Assembly (NCBI RefSeq): GCF_008041835.1
Contig: NZ_VRYE01000001.1
Coordinates: 1 to 58,049 of the forward strand
Origin: Ectopseudomonas mendocina
GTDB taxonomy: Bacteria > Pseudomonadota > Gammaproteobacteria > Pseudomonadales > Pseudomonadaceae
Direction of reading: 5' to 3'
Length of the DNA: 58,049 nucleotides
How positions within the stretch are numbered: the first letter of the stretch is position 1; every line of letters begins with the position of its first letter. Below, in pieces: positions 7,183 to 15,144 of this stretch. Under the pieces are notes generated by a model, which saw only the letters and a program-made list of their open reading frames with translations, made no database searches and was not told the origin of the DNA. The position numbers and the translations under genes are program-made.

Positions 7183-7440
7183 TTATGGGCGGATTTTTCC
7201 TGTTGTGCTTTTGCACCTATGTTCGAGCATGTAGGTGATGGTCTCGAAACCGCGATGCGGGTGCGGCGGGAAACCGGCGATGTAGTCGTCGGGGTTGTCG
7301 GTGGGAAACTCGTCGAGCATCAGGAAGGGATCGAAGCGCTCCAGGCCCGGTCCGCCGATCACGCGGTTGAGGCGCACCCCCGCGCCGTCCGAGGCGGGTT
7401 GGCCAGGCTGGATGCTGATGACGCGGCGTGGCGAAGTCAT
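7183..7440 (-). pseudogene. pirin family protein, 3' end cut off by the island
   Basis: The first 73 codons are a normal pirin N-terminus: R-V-I-G-G-P-G-L-E-R-F-D-P-F-L-M-L-D-E-F, then G-F-P-P-H-P-H-R-G-F-E-T-I-T-Y-M-L-E. The first iron-ligand histidines of the cupin (the H-P-H-R motif at about 60-63) are present. After Glu73 the reading changes to twelve unrelated residues and a stop. Pirins are about 230-290 residues long, so more than two thirds, including the remaining metal ligands, is missing. AAGGAG precedes the ATG at 7440, so the remnant may still be translated. The break marks the right end of the island. Intact pirins are cupin-fold Fe proteins, some of them quercetinases or regulators. 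Confidence 0.85.
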
Positions 7441-7549
7441 GGCGAGCTCCTTGTGGGTAGGAATGGCGCCATGCTAGTCGCATCGAATCGATATTTGGGT
7501 GGAAAATTTGCCGGCCATGCATCGATTAATTCGATGCATGGCCCAGGCT

Positions 7550-8320
7550 TCAGTCGGCAATCTTCAGCTTGCGCGACTCGTGGTAGAAGTAACGAATTTT
7601 CTCGTACTCGAATGGCGAATTCAGTTGGCCATAGCGGAAGCCGGTATTGGCACGGGTGTCGACGATACGCAGCGCCGTGATGCCGGGATTGTCGGCGCTG
7701 GCATCGGCCACATCGAGGTAGTTGACCGCGCTCTCCAGGCTGTAATCCGCCACCAGACCGCCGGTGTCGCGCAGGTTCGACGGGCCGAGCAGCGGCAGCA
7801 TCAGGTAAGGGCCGGCCGGTACGCCGTAGTACCCCAGGGTCTGGCCGAAGTCCTCGCTCAAGCGTGGCAGGCCCATCTTGGTGGCCGGGTCCCACAGGCC
7901 ACCGACCCCGATGATGGTATTGAAGAGCAGCCGTGCAGTGCTGTTCATCGCCCGTTGGCCCTTGAGTTGCAACAGGCTGTTGGCCAGCGTGGGAATTTCC
8001 CCCAGATTGTTGAAGAAGTTGTGCACGCCACTCTGTACCAGGCTCGGCGTGACGTAGCGGTAACCGTCGACCACGGGCAGGAAGACCCACTGATCGAAAC
8101 GGTAGTTGAAGTGGTAGACGCGGCGGTTCCATGACTCCAGGGGGTCATAGACCTGCAGGGCGTCACTGGAGGCGCGCTCGAATTCCTGCTGGTCCAGCCC
8201 CGGGTTGAACTGCAGGTGCTGCAGCGGATTGGTGAAACCGTCAGGGTCGACCTGGTTGGCGGCCAGGGCCTGCCCGCCGGCCAGCAGCAGGGCGATGGTC
8301 AGGGTGCTGTGCTTAACCAC
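7550..8320 (-). CDS. mlaA: MlaA (VacJ) family outer-membrane lipid asymmetry protein
   Basis: MlaA sits in the outer membrane and, with the Mla ABC system, removes phospholipids from the outer leaflet. The 256-residue product has the family core D-P-L-E-S-W-N-R-R-V-Y-H-F-N, then Y-R-Y-V-T-P and N-F-F-N-N-L-G-E-I-P-T-L-A-N, and later L-S-E-D-F-G-Q-T-L-G-Y-Y-G-V. The GTG at 8320 is chosen because GGAG precedes it and a signal peptide follows (residues 1-21, ending A-L-A). No lipobox cysteine is present, unlike E. coli MlaA, so it may not be lipidated. The GTG lies inside the end of the upstream hydrolase gene (8-base overlap), so the two are coupled. The other mla genes are not in the window. 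Confidence 0.9.
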   Translation of the reverse strand: MVKHSTLTIALLLAGGQALAANQVDPDGFTNPLQHLQFNPGLDQQEFERASSDALQVYDPLESWNRRVYHFNYRFDQWVFLPVVDGYRYVTPSLVQSGVHNFFNNLGEIPTLANSLLQLKGQRAMNSTARLLFNTIIGVGGLWDPATKMGLPRLSEDFGQTLGYYGVPAGPYLMLPLLGPSNLRDTGGLVADYSLESAVNYLDVADASADNPGITALRIVDTRANTGFRYGQLNSPFEYEKIRYFYHESRKLKIAD

Positions 8321-9611
8321 GGAAGAACTCCAGCATGGCGTCGGCATTGACGCGATAGTTGAGGTTGCCGCAGTGCCCGCCACGCGGGTAAAGGGTCAGG
8401 CGGTCGCCGAAGGTGCGGCGCAGGAAACCGATATCGCCCTGGCCGAGGATCAGGTCATCGGCGTTGTGCATCACGGCGATCTTGTCGCTGCCTTTGAGGT
8501 AGTCCTCGAGGGCATACAGGCTGGTCTTGTTGATCAACTGATTGAGGCTGCCGCCGTCATAGCGGGCGCGCCACATGGGTATCAGTTGCTCGGCGATATA
8601 GCAGTCGAAGTCACAGCGCAGGGCCATCTGGAAGAAGGGCGTGAGGCTGGTGCCCTCGGTGATGCGGTAGTCACGTGGGGTGATCAGGCCGCGGCGATTG
8701 AGCAGGTCCGAGGTGAAGACGATATCGGCAGAAGAAAAACGGAACGCGGTGCCGATGAGCATGGCCATCTGCTCGTCCGAGAGCCGCTCTTTTGACTGCT
8801 GGAAGTCATAGAGCATGGCCTCGTTGATATCCAGGTAGCCCTTGTCGTTGAAGTAACGGGTCAGCTTGCCCAGCACCAGATCATAGAAGTTGGTGCTGTT
8901 GTCGATGCCCTGCACCCTGGTCTGTACCAGCTTGTCCAGATTGGTGATGGAGGTGTAGAGGTTGACCGGCGGATTGAGCAGCAGCACCCGCTTGAAGTCG
9001 AAGGCGCGACGGGTTTCATCGAGCTGGCTGACGAACGCGGCGTGCAGCGCGCCGAGGCTGTAGCCGGTGAGCATGAACTCACTGACATCGAGCTTCGGGT
9101 GCTGGGCGCGCACAGCCTGCATCACGCGGTACAGGTCGTCGGCATCTTCCGGGCTGTAACCGGGTGTGGCAGAGCGTGAGGCGGCAGCCATGAAGTCATA
9201 GCTGGTTGGTGACGACAGCTGCACCACATGGAAACCGGCGCCGTAGAAGAGTTTCTTCAGGTATTCGTTGGTGCCGCTGGCGTAGTGTGCGCCGGTGCCG
9301 GCGATGATGAAGATCAGCGGCGCGCGGCCTTTCTGCTCGGCCAGGCGATAACGCAGCCGGGTCACTGGCCAGAAGTTCTCCAGCAACTCGAATTGTCGAT
9401 CCGGGCGCAGGCGTACCGAGTAGTCGCGCTGCCGGATGTCTGCATCGGCCGGCAGCGCCGGGCGCAGCTCGGGCGGCGTGGTGGCGATGGTCGCCTCGAA
9501 CGGGTTGGCCAGCGGATAACCGTAGCTTTCGGCGTCCACATCGGCGGCCAGCGCCGAGGCACAGAAAACCAGGCCACTGAACAGGGCGGCGAGTCGGGCA
9601 AGGCTGAGCAT
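8313..9611 (-). CDS. exported alpha/beta-hydrolase-like protein, coupled to mlaA
   Basis: The start at 9611 gives a signal peptide (M-L-S-L-A-R-L-A-A-L-F-S-G-L-V-F ending A-L-A) for a 432-residue periplasmic product. The fold is suggested by I-F-I-I-A-G-T-G-A-H, the nucleophile elbow L-T-G-Y-S-L-G (Ser185), a late H-N-A-D-D acid region and a C-terminal G-G-H-C-G-N with the likely catalytic His. Pseudomonas homologues beside vacJ/mlaA are often labelled serine/threonine protein kinase, but no kinase motif is visible and hydrolase is the better reading. It overlaps mlaA by 8 bases, which hints at a joint role in envelope lipid handling (inference). A lipase or esterase substrate is unknown. Confidence 0.75.
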   Translation of the reverse strand: MLSLARLAALFSGLVFCASALAADVDAESYGYPLANPFEATIATTPPELRPALPADADIRQRDYSVRLRPDRQFELLENFWPVTRLRYRLAEQKGRAPLIFIIAGTGAHYASGTNEYLKKLFYGAGFHVVQLSSPTSYDFMAAASRSATPGYSPEDADDLYRVMQAVRAQHPKLDVSEFMLTGYSLGALHAAFVSQLDETRRAFDFKRVLLLNPPVNLYTSITNLDKLVQTRVQGIDNSTNFYDLVLGKLTRYFNDKGYLDINEAMLYDFQQSKERLSDEQMAMLIGTAFRFSSADIVFTSDLLNRRGLITPRDYRITEGTSLTPFFQMALRCDFDCYIAEQLIPMWRARYDGGSLNQLINKTSLYALEDYLKGSDKIAVMHNADDLILGQGDIGFLRRTFGDRLTLYPRGGHCGNLNYRVNADAMLEFFRG

Positions 9612-9755
9612 GTACTGAGTCCCTTCGAATAAGAGATCGTCTGGATTGAACTGCCGGCGTATGACAGCAGCATGCGGGGCAAAGTGCCAGTCCATCCTGC
9701 CTTATCGCAGGGAAAGATGAGTCGCTGCAAGGCTGACTCACTGCCGGTGCAGGTT

Positions 9756-9980
9756 TCAGGCCTGGTGATGCAGCCAGGCATGCCTGGGGCGCTGGGCCGC
9801 AGGATTGCGCTTACGTTCGAAGCGCTGCCAGATTTTCTCGTGGAAGTAGAAACCCACGGAATTGCACAGCGGTTCGATGGCGGCCACCAGGCCACTGGCG
9901 GCAACGCTGCCGGTCAGCGCGTAGGTGACGCCGAAGGCGATGCAGAAGTGCATGATGGTGAAGGTCAGGGTCTTGAGCAT
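9756..9980 (-). CDS. DUF2061 small membrane protein
   Basis: The 74-residue product fits DUF2061: M-L-K-T-L-T-F-T-I-M-H-F, a hydrophobic segment with G-V-T-Y-A-L-T-G, a second one (S-G-L-V-A-A-I-E-P), and the typical C-terminal H-E-K-I-W. Two membrane segments are likely. AGGTG lies before the ATG. Nothing is known of its role beyond inner-membrane location. Confidence 0.8.
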   Translation of the reverse strand: MLKTLTFTIMHFCIAFGVTYALTGSVAASGLVAAIEPLCNSVGFYFHEKIWQRFERKRNPAAQRPRHAWLHHQA

Positions 9981-10141
9981 GATGCACCTACTTGAGAATC
10001 ATTTCCTATGTAGGCAAGGCTAGTCGCACGCCCTCGAGTCGGGAAATGCGGCGTTTGCATGGTTGTAATAGTTCTGCTCAATGAGGTTTTGGCTTTGAGG
10101 CGATTTTTATCTATTTATCTTCGCCGCTCAAAGGAGGCGCA

Positions 10142-10510
10142 ATGTTTTGGCGTATGGCTGCCGACGCGCTGGTGGTGATCCACCTGGGCTTCATCCTCTT
10201 CGTCATGCTCGGCGGCTTGTTGCTGCTGCGCTGGCCAAGCCTGATCTGGCTGCATTTGCCGGCGGTGGCCTGGGGTGTAATCGTCGAATGCCTGCACCTG
10301 GGCTGCCCGCTGACGCCCTGGGAAAACCAGTTGCGCCGTATGGCCGGGCAGGCCGGCTACGAGGGCGGCTTCATCGAGCATTATCTGATACCGCTGATCT
10401 ATCCGGCCGGGCTCACCCCGGCTATTCAGCTGTGGCTGGGGGCCATCGTCGTACTGGTCAACGCTGCCGTATATGCCTGGCTGATCGGGCGCTGGCGCAG
10501 GAAAACGTGA
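10142..10510 (+). CDS. DUF2784 membrane protein
   Basis: This 122-residue protein matches DUF2784: D-A-L-V-V-I-H-L-G-F-I-L-F-V near the start, and W-x2-C-P-L-T-P-W-E-N-Q-L-R-type cytoplasmic loop residues (C-P-L-T-P-W-E-N). Further on are G-Y-E-G-G-F-I-E-H-Y-L-I-P-L-I-Y-P and a final hydrophobic helix. Three to four membrane segments are predicted. AAAGGAGG before the ATG is a very strong ribosome binding site. Function is unknown. Confidence 0.85.
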   Translation: MFWRMAADALVVIHLGFILFVMLGGLLLLRWPSLIWLHLPAVAWGVIVECLHLGCPLTPWENQLRRMAGQAGYEGGFIEHYLIPLIYPAGLTPAIQLWLGAIVVLVNAAVYAWLIGRWRRKT

Positions 10511-10615
10511 TCGTGATTTGCTCTGCCTATTCATAAATCTGATGAAGGCATGGTGGCTTTATCGCCTTCGCTACACTGGCAGCCATCGTAACCAATCAAT
10601 GAAGGCAGGGCTGCT

Positions 10616-11428
10616 ATGCAAAACCGCATGATGATCACGGGCGCCGGTTCCGGTCTGGGCCGCGAAATGGCCCTGCGCTGGGCGCGTGAGGGCTGGCGCC
10701 TGGCGCTGGCTGATGTCAACGAGGCCGGGCTGGCGCAAACCCTTAAGCTGGTGCGTGAGGCCGGTGGCGATGGCTTCACTCGCCGTTGCGACGTACGTGA
10801 CTACAGCCAGCTGACCGCCCTGGCGCAAGCCTGCGAAGAGCAGTTCGGCGGTATCGATGTGATCGTCAACAACGCCGGTGTGGCCTCTGGTGGGTTCTTC
10901 AGCGAGCTGTCGCTGGAGGATTGGGACTGGCAGATCGCGATCAACCTGATGGGCGTGGTCAAGGGCTGCAAGGCATTTCTGCCGCTGCTGGAAAAGAGCA
11001 AGGGCAAGATCGTCAATATCGCCTCCATGGCCGCCCTGATGCAGGGGCCGGGCATGAGTAACTACAACGTGGCCAAGGCCGGCGTGGTGGCCCTGTCGGA
11101 AAGCCTGCTGGCGGAGCTGCGCCAGCTGGAGATCGGCGTGCATGTGGTCTGTCCGTCCTTCTTCCAGACCAATCTGCTGGATTCCTTCCGTGGCCCGACC
11201 CCGGCGATGAAGGCGCAGGTTGGCAAGTTGCTGGAAAGCTCACCGATCAGCGCGGCAGATATCGCCAATTACATCCATGATGAGATGGCCAAGGGCAGCT
11301 TCATGATCCTGCCGCATGAAATGGGTCGCATGGCCTGGGCGCTGAAGCAGAAGAACCCGCAGGCGCTCTATGACGAGATGGCCAACATGGCCGAGAAAAT
11401 GCGTGGCAAGGCCAAGTCCGCCAGCTGA
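10616..11428 (+). CDS. SDR family NAD(P)-dependent oxidoreductase
   Basis: A classical short-chain dehydrogenase of 270 residues. The nucleotide-binding T-G-A-G-S-G-L-G is at 8-15, N-N-A-G at 85-88, and the catalytic Ser137, Tyr150 and Lys154 (Y-N-V-A-K) are in place. Asp33 after the second strand points to NAD(H) preference, though this is only a rule of thumb. The substrate cannot be told from sequence; the C-terminal 60 residues are Met- and Lys-rich and variable in the family. A short GAAGGCAGG region precedes the ATG. The neighbours (DUF2784, CynX transporter) give no pathway hint. Confidence 0.9.
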   Translation: MQNRMMITGAGSGLGREMALRWAREGWRLALADVNEAGLAQTLKLVREAGGDGFTRRCDVRDYSQLTALAQACEEQFGGIDVIVNNAGVASGGFFSELSLEDWDWQIAINLMGVVKGCKAFLPLLEKSKGKIVNIASMAALMQGPGMSNYNVAKAGVVALSESLLAELRQLEIGVHVVCPSFFQTNLLDSFRGPTPAMKAQVGKLLESSPISAADIANYIHDEMAKGSFMILPHEMGRMAWALKQKNPQALYDEMANMAEKMRGKAKSAS

Positions 11429-11529
11429 CCATGAGGTCAGTTATTTCCTTCTGCAGGCTTGCCTGGCGCGGCCTGCAGGGGTAGGGTTGCCGCCCCCGGC
11501 CTGCCTGCCGTCATGACCTCGGATAACTC

Positions 11530-12693
11530 GTGAAACCAGTCCCTCGGGCCCTGTTGCTGGTGGCCCTGGTGTTGGCGGCGATCAATTTGCGCCCCGGCAT
11601 CACGTCTCTCGCGCCGCTGATCGAGCGCATCGCCATGGAGCTGTCGCTAAGTCGCAGCTTCATCAGCCTGACCACGGCCTTGCCGGTGCTGTGCATGGGC
11701 CTGCTCGCGCCCCTGGCGCCGCGCCTGGCCATGCGCTGGGGGCTGGAGCGCACCATCGTGGTCTGTCTCGGAGTAATTGGCCTGGCGCTGTTGTCGCGTC
11801 TGGCCGCGCATCAGAGTGCGGTGCTGATCGGCAGTGCCATCGCGCTGGGTGCTGCCATCGCCGTGGCCGGCCCCTTGCTGTCAGGCTTTATCAAGCGCCA
11901 TTTCGCCAGCCAGATGGGGCGTGTGGTCGGCTGGTATTCGCTGGGCATGGCCATTGGTGGTGCCGGTGGTGCAGTGCTGACTGCGCCGGCCACGGCGCTG
12001 TTCGGCGATGCCTGGCACCTGGGCCTGGCGGTGTGGGCTACGCCGGCGTTGCTCGGGGTGATGCTCTGGCTGTGGTTGCCCAACCAGGCCGGCGCAGCCG
12101 AAGGCCAGGAGAGCGCTGGATTGCCCTGGCGGCAGCCGCGCGCCTGGCTGATCAGTTGTTTCTTCGCCATTCAGGCCGGACTGTTCTATGCCATCGCCAC
12201 CTGGGCCGTGGCACGCTACCACGAAGCCGGGCTGAGCATGTTGCGCAGCAACTCGCTGCTCAGCCTGGCCATGCTCATGGGCTTGCCCAGTTCGTTCCTG
12301 TTGCCTTGGCTGGCTCAGCGCTACAACGCTCGTTACCCGCTGCTGCTGGCGTGCGGGCTGGTCACCTGTGGCTGCCTGGCGATGGTGACCTTCATGCCGC
12401 GTTTCGTTCCCGAATTGTGGGCGGTGGTCATGGGCTTCTCGATGGGCGGCTCCTTCGCCCTGTCACTGGTGCTGCCGCTGTACGAAGCCGGTTCACCCCT
12501 GGCCGTCAGCCGCTGGACGGCGATGATGCTGTTCACCGGTTACAGCCTTGGCAGCCTGACGCCCATCCTTACCGGGCTGGCCCGCGACTTGTCCGGCAGT
12601 TACCACCTGCCGTTCGCCGTGCTCACCGTGCTGGCCCTGGTGATGACGCTGGTGGCGTGGTTGCTGGGGCGTAATCGCCGGCAGCGGCATTGA
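11530..12693 (+). CDS. CynX/NimT-type MFS transporter
   Basis: This 387-residue protein has about 12 hydrophobic segments. The N-terminal signature A-I-N-L-R-P-G-I-T-S-L-A-P is that of the cyanate / 2-nitroimidazole transporter branch of the major facilitator superfamily. R-W-G-L-E-R-T after the third segment is the usual MFS loop, and W-T-A-M-M-L-F-T-G-Y-S-L-G lies in segment ten. No cyanase gene is adjacent, so cyanate is not implied as the substrate. It stands alone between the SDR gene and a conserved hypothetical. Confidence 0.85.
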   Translation: MKPVPRALLLVALVLAAINLRPGITSLAPLIERIAMELSLSRSFISLTTALPVLCMGLLAPLAPRLAMRWGLERTIVVCLGVIGLALLSRLAAHQSAVLIGSAIALGAAIAVAGPLLSGFIKRHFASQMGRVVGWYSLGMAIGGAGGAVLTAPATALFGDAWHLGLAVWATPALLGVMLWLWLPNQAGAAEGQESAGLPWRQPRAWLISCFFAIQAGLFYAIATWAVARYHEAGLSMLRSNSLLSLAMLMGLPSSFLLPWLAQRYNARYPLLLACGLVTCGCLAMVTFMPRFVPELWAVVMGFSMGGSFALSLVLPLYEAGSPLAVSRWTAMMLFTGYSLGSLTPILTGLARDLSGSYHLPFAVLTVLALVMTLVAWLLGRNRRQRH

Positions 12694-12767
12694 GCAATTG
12701 GCCGCAGTTCCTTTCCTGCCCAGGCGGGCTGTGTTAGAAGGCGTTCTGCTTTTTCAGGAGTGCCGGT

Positions 12768-13196
12768 GTGGAGTCCGAATCCATCGTCTATGGCTGCATC
12801 CGTGACTGGCCCTCGGATGACCCCGAGCTGCGTCGCCTGCGCCGTGAAACCAACCATGGCGTGCTGGCCGAGTTGCCGGCCGGCGAGCTCTGGCCGTTTC
12901 TCGGCCGCGAAATGTTCTCCTTCTGCGACCTGCCCGGTGCCGGGCTCTACCAGACCCAGGTGATCCACTTCGGTGCCAGTTATGGCGCGATCGAGTACGA
13001 GTGGAACCTGTGGATCGAGGCTTTCGAGGCGTTGCTCAAGCGGCTGTATTGGGCCAGCGCAGTGGTGCACCTGGATACCGAATTGGGTGGTCTGCACACC
13101 TTCCGCTGGGAATCCGACAACGGCTTTCACAGCCCGCAGGAAGGTGCGTTACGCGTGCGCTGTGCCTGGGAGCGTGAAGGCAGCTTACGTGGTTAG
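12768..13196 (+). CDS. conserved hypothetical protein (142 aa), GTG start
   Basis: The GTG at 12768 follows CAGGAG at good spacing. The product is soluble, acidic and rich in Trp, Glu and Gly (W-P-S-D-D-P-E-L-R-R-L-R-R-E-T-N, F-G-A-S-Y-G-A-I-E-Y-E-W-N-L-W), with no signal peptide or known domain. Codon use looks native, unlike the island. It ends 9 bases before ynfA, so the two may be co-transcribed. I do not recognise a function. Confidence 0.75.
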   Translation: MESESIVYGCIRDWPSDDPELRRLRRETNHGVLAELPAGELWPFLGREMFSFCDLPGAGLYQTQVIHFGASYGAIEYEWNLWIEAFEALLKRLYWASAVVHLDTELGGLHTFRWESDNGFHSPQEGALRVRCAWEREGSLRG

Positions 13197-13205
13197 GTTA
13201 GGTGC

Positions 13206-13538
13206 ATGATCAACTATCTCTGGTTCCTGCTGGCCGCGCTGTTCGAGATTGCCGGTTGCTACGCCTTCTGGATGTGGCTGCGGCTCGATCGCAGTGCCTG
13301 GTGGGTGCTGCCTGGGTTGCTCAGCCTGGCGCTGTTCAGCCTGATTCTGACCCGCGTCGAAGCCTCGTTCGCCGGTCGCGCCTATGCCGCCTATGGCGGT
13401 GTGTATATCGTCGCTTCGCTGGCCTGGCTGGCGCTGATCGAAAAGACCCGGCCCATGCTCAGCGACTGGCTGGGCGCAGCGCTGTGCCTGGCGGGCGCCA
13501 CCCTCATTCTGCTGGGCCCGCGGCTGCAGTCTTCCTGA
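13206..13538 (+). CDS. YnfA / UPF0060 family membrane protein
   Basis: The 110-residue product has four membrane segments and the family marks: [10 protein letters not shown] at 10-19, [14 protein letters not shown] in the middle and L-C-L-A-G-A near the end. YnfA proteins resemble half-sized SMR drug exporters and the E. coli member has been linked to efflux, but the physiological role is uncertain. It follows the hypothetical gene at 12768 closely. Confidence 0.92.
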   Translation: MINYLWFLLAALFEIAGCYAFWMWLRLDRSAWWVLPGLLSLALFSLILTRVEASFAGRAYAAYGGVYIVASLAWLALIEKTRPMLSDWLGAALCLAGATLILLGPRLQSS

Positions 13539-13571
13539 GCTGCTTATAAGTAGCGGATGTAAAAAGTTCCG

Positions 13572-13589
13572 CTGTCATCAAATCTTTAT
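13572..13589 (+). promoter_or_regulatory. possible Pho box before the phosphate-porin-like gene
   Basis: A perfect first half CTGTCAT (13572-13578), then CAAA and a poor second half TCTTTAT, lies about 107 bases before the porin start. PhoB sites are two CTGTCAT-like repeats 11 bases apart. Only one half is good, so the site is tentative. Confidence 0.3.
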
Positions 13590-13696
13590 ATATCGGTAAC
13601 TGAGCTGAAATAACCCCTCGCCAAGATTCCCCCAGCACGAACGAGCCAATAGCTCGGGTGTTTTCAACACTAAAAGTCCAACAGGGGAATTTCTCG

Positions 13697-14986
13697 ATGA
13701 TCCGTAAGCACTTCGCCGGTTTCGCAGCCAGCGCCCTCGCTCTGGCCGTTTCCGCCCAGGCTTTCGCCGGTACCGTCACCACCGACGGCGCTGATCTCGT
13801 TATCAAGACCAAGGGCGGCCTGGAGGTCGGAACCACCGACAAGGAGTTCTCGTTCAAGATCAATGGCCGTCTGCAGGCTGATGCCGACAGCTTCGATGGT
13901 TTCTACACCAAGAACGGCGAGCGCGCAGACGAGACCTATTTCCGTCGTGCGCGTCTGGAGATTTCCGGTGTTGCCTTCACCGATTGGGGCTACACCTTCC
14001 ACCGCAACTTTGGCAACGATTCCAGCGATTGGCAAGAGCTGGCCATCCACTACAACGGCTGGGAGCCGGTCCAGGTTTCGATTGGCCGTATCATTCCGAC
14101 ATTCGGCCTGGAGGAGGCGGTCAGCTCGAAGTGGATCACCGCCATCGAGCGCTCTGCGATCTATGACCTGGCGCCCTGGTTGAACAGCCACGAAGACGGC
14201 GAAGGCATCCGCGTGCGTACCACCGTCGGCATGTTCCACGGTGAAGCCGGTGCTTACCGTCAGGATGGTGGCGACGGCGTCGACATGCTCGAGGACGAAG
14301 ATGGCGCCAACAACACCAGCTTCGTGCTGCGTGGCGTGGTAGCTCCGATCGTCGAGAAGGACCAGGTGCTGCACTTGGGCGCGAGCTTCGGTCAGCGTGA
14401 CCTGGAAGAAGGTTACCTGGAACGCATTCGTCCGCGCCTGTCCGTGCGTGGCACCACCGAAGACAGTGCCAACGGCAACCGCGCCACCTTCGGCGGCACT
14501 CGCACCGACGGCACCGATCAGGCCTGGGGCCTGGAGGCGGCCTACATGATCGGCCCGTTCTCGGTGCAGGGCGAATACCTGACCCGTACCGTCGACGCCA
14601 TGGAAGGTTTCGAAGACCTCGAAGCCACCGGCTACAACGTCCAGCTGGCGTACACCCTCACCGGTGAGTCGCGCTCCTACAAGCTCGATGGCGGCAAGTT
14701 CGACAAGATCACGCCGAACAACAAGCAGGTCGGCGCTTGGGAAGTCTTCTATCGCTTTGAGGACATCACTGTCGATGAAACTGGCGTAGCTCCGAGTGGT
14801 TATGTTGGTGCGCTCGATAGCGCTAAAGCCGGCGCCAAGACCCACACTGTTGGTGTGAACTGGTACGCCAACGAAGCAGTAAAGATTTCTGCTAACTATC
14901 TCAAGACAAGTGTAGATGACGTGGTAAACGCAAATGGCGACGACGATGGCGATGCCATCAGTCTGCGCGCACAGTACGTTTTCTGA
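13697..14986 (+). CDS. OprP/OprO-family porin (phosphate-selective type)
   Basis: The ATG at 13697, preceded by AGGGGAA, starts a 429-residue protein with a signal peptide ending A-Q-A-F-A near residue 25. The mature protein shows the OprP/OprO pattern. These features are K-T-K-G-G-L-E-V, then F-K-I-N-G-R-L-Q-A-D and R-R-A-R-L-E-I-S-G. After these come G-Y-T-F-H-R-N-F, then R-I-I-P-T-F-G-L-E-E and a final aromatic strand ending Q-Y-V-F. The family forms trimeric 16-stranded outer-membrane channels for phosphate or polyphosphate. Anion choice depends on loop lysines that cannot be judged here. It stands alone, followed by a strong terminator. A half Pho box upstream is consistent with phosphate control but not proof. 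Confidence 0.88.
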   Translation: MIRKHFAGFAASALALAVSAQAFAGTVTTDGADLVIKTKGGLEVGTTDKEFSFKINGRLQADADSFDGFYTKNGERADETYFRRARLEISGVAFTDWGYTFHRNFGNDSSDWQELAIHYNGWEPVQVSIGRIIPTFGLEEAVSSKWITAIERSAIYDLAPWLNSHEDGEGIRVRTTVGMFHGEAGAYRQDGGDGVDMLEDEDGANNTSFVLRGVVAPIVEKDQVLHLGASFGQRDLEEGYLERIRPRLSVRGTTEDSANGNRATFGGTRTDGTDQAWGLEAAYMIGPFSVQGEYLTRTVDAMEGFEDLEATGYNVQLAYTLTGESRSYKLDGGKFDKITPNNKQVGAWEVFYRFEDITVDETGVAPSGYVGALDSAKAGAKTHTVGVNWYANEAVKISANYLKTSVDDVVNANGDDDGDAISLRAQYVF

Positions 14987-15007
14987 TCAATCTCCACTGC
15001 TCCTTTG

Positions 15008-15034
15008 AACCCCGCCTTGTGCGGGGTTTTTTAT
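15008..15034 (+). terminator. terminator after the porin gene
   Basis: AACCCCGC (15008-15015) pairs with GCGGGGTT (15021-15028) over a 5-base loop, followed by TTTTTT. Confidence 0.9.
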
Positions 15035-15099
15035 TGCTTCCAGCCTGGCGCGCCAGGACGCAAGACATCGCCATTTCATTCGCCATGCATTTCACCTGA

Positions 15100-15129
15100 A
15101 CAAAAAAAAGCCCCAGACCTGCTGGGGCT
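15100..15129 (-). terminator. terminator after the pyrophosphatase gene
   Basis: On the minus strand AGCCCCA, a short loop and TGGGGCT are followed by a run of eight T (plus strand AAAAAAAA at about 15102-15109). Confidence 0.9.
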
Positions 15130-15144
15130 CTCTGAGCGCTGCGA

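Larger units (their letters stand above)
78..7221. mobile_element. AT-rich genomic island with serine recombinases at both ends
   Basis: This block is visibly poorer in G+C than everything to its right and uses A/T-ending codons. It carries a truncated large serine recombinase at the left, unknown cargo genes, and a small resolvase with a res site at the right. The right boundary is seen directly, because the pirin gene read from 7,440 leftwards loses its family sequence after codon 73 (about 7,222). The rest of pirin is not in the window. The left boundary is outside the window or obscured by the IS tail at 1-77. No terminal inverted repeat or target duplication could be paired, so whether this is a transposon, an integrative element or a composite remnant is open. 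Confidence 0.75.

Noticed and set aside
7445..8130. Long plus-strand and minus-strand frames over the mlaA region
   Set aside because: They are antisense or out-of-frame readings of a GC-rich gene, without family motifs; mlaA explains the region.
11451..11481. CTGCAGG...CCTGCAG inverted repeat between the SDR and transporter genes
   Set aside because: It is a stem of only 7 bp with a long loop and no T tract; too weak to call a terminator.
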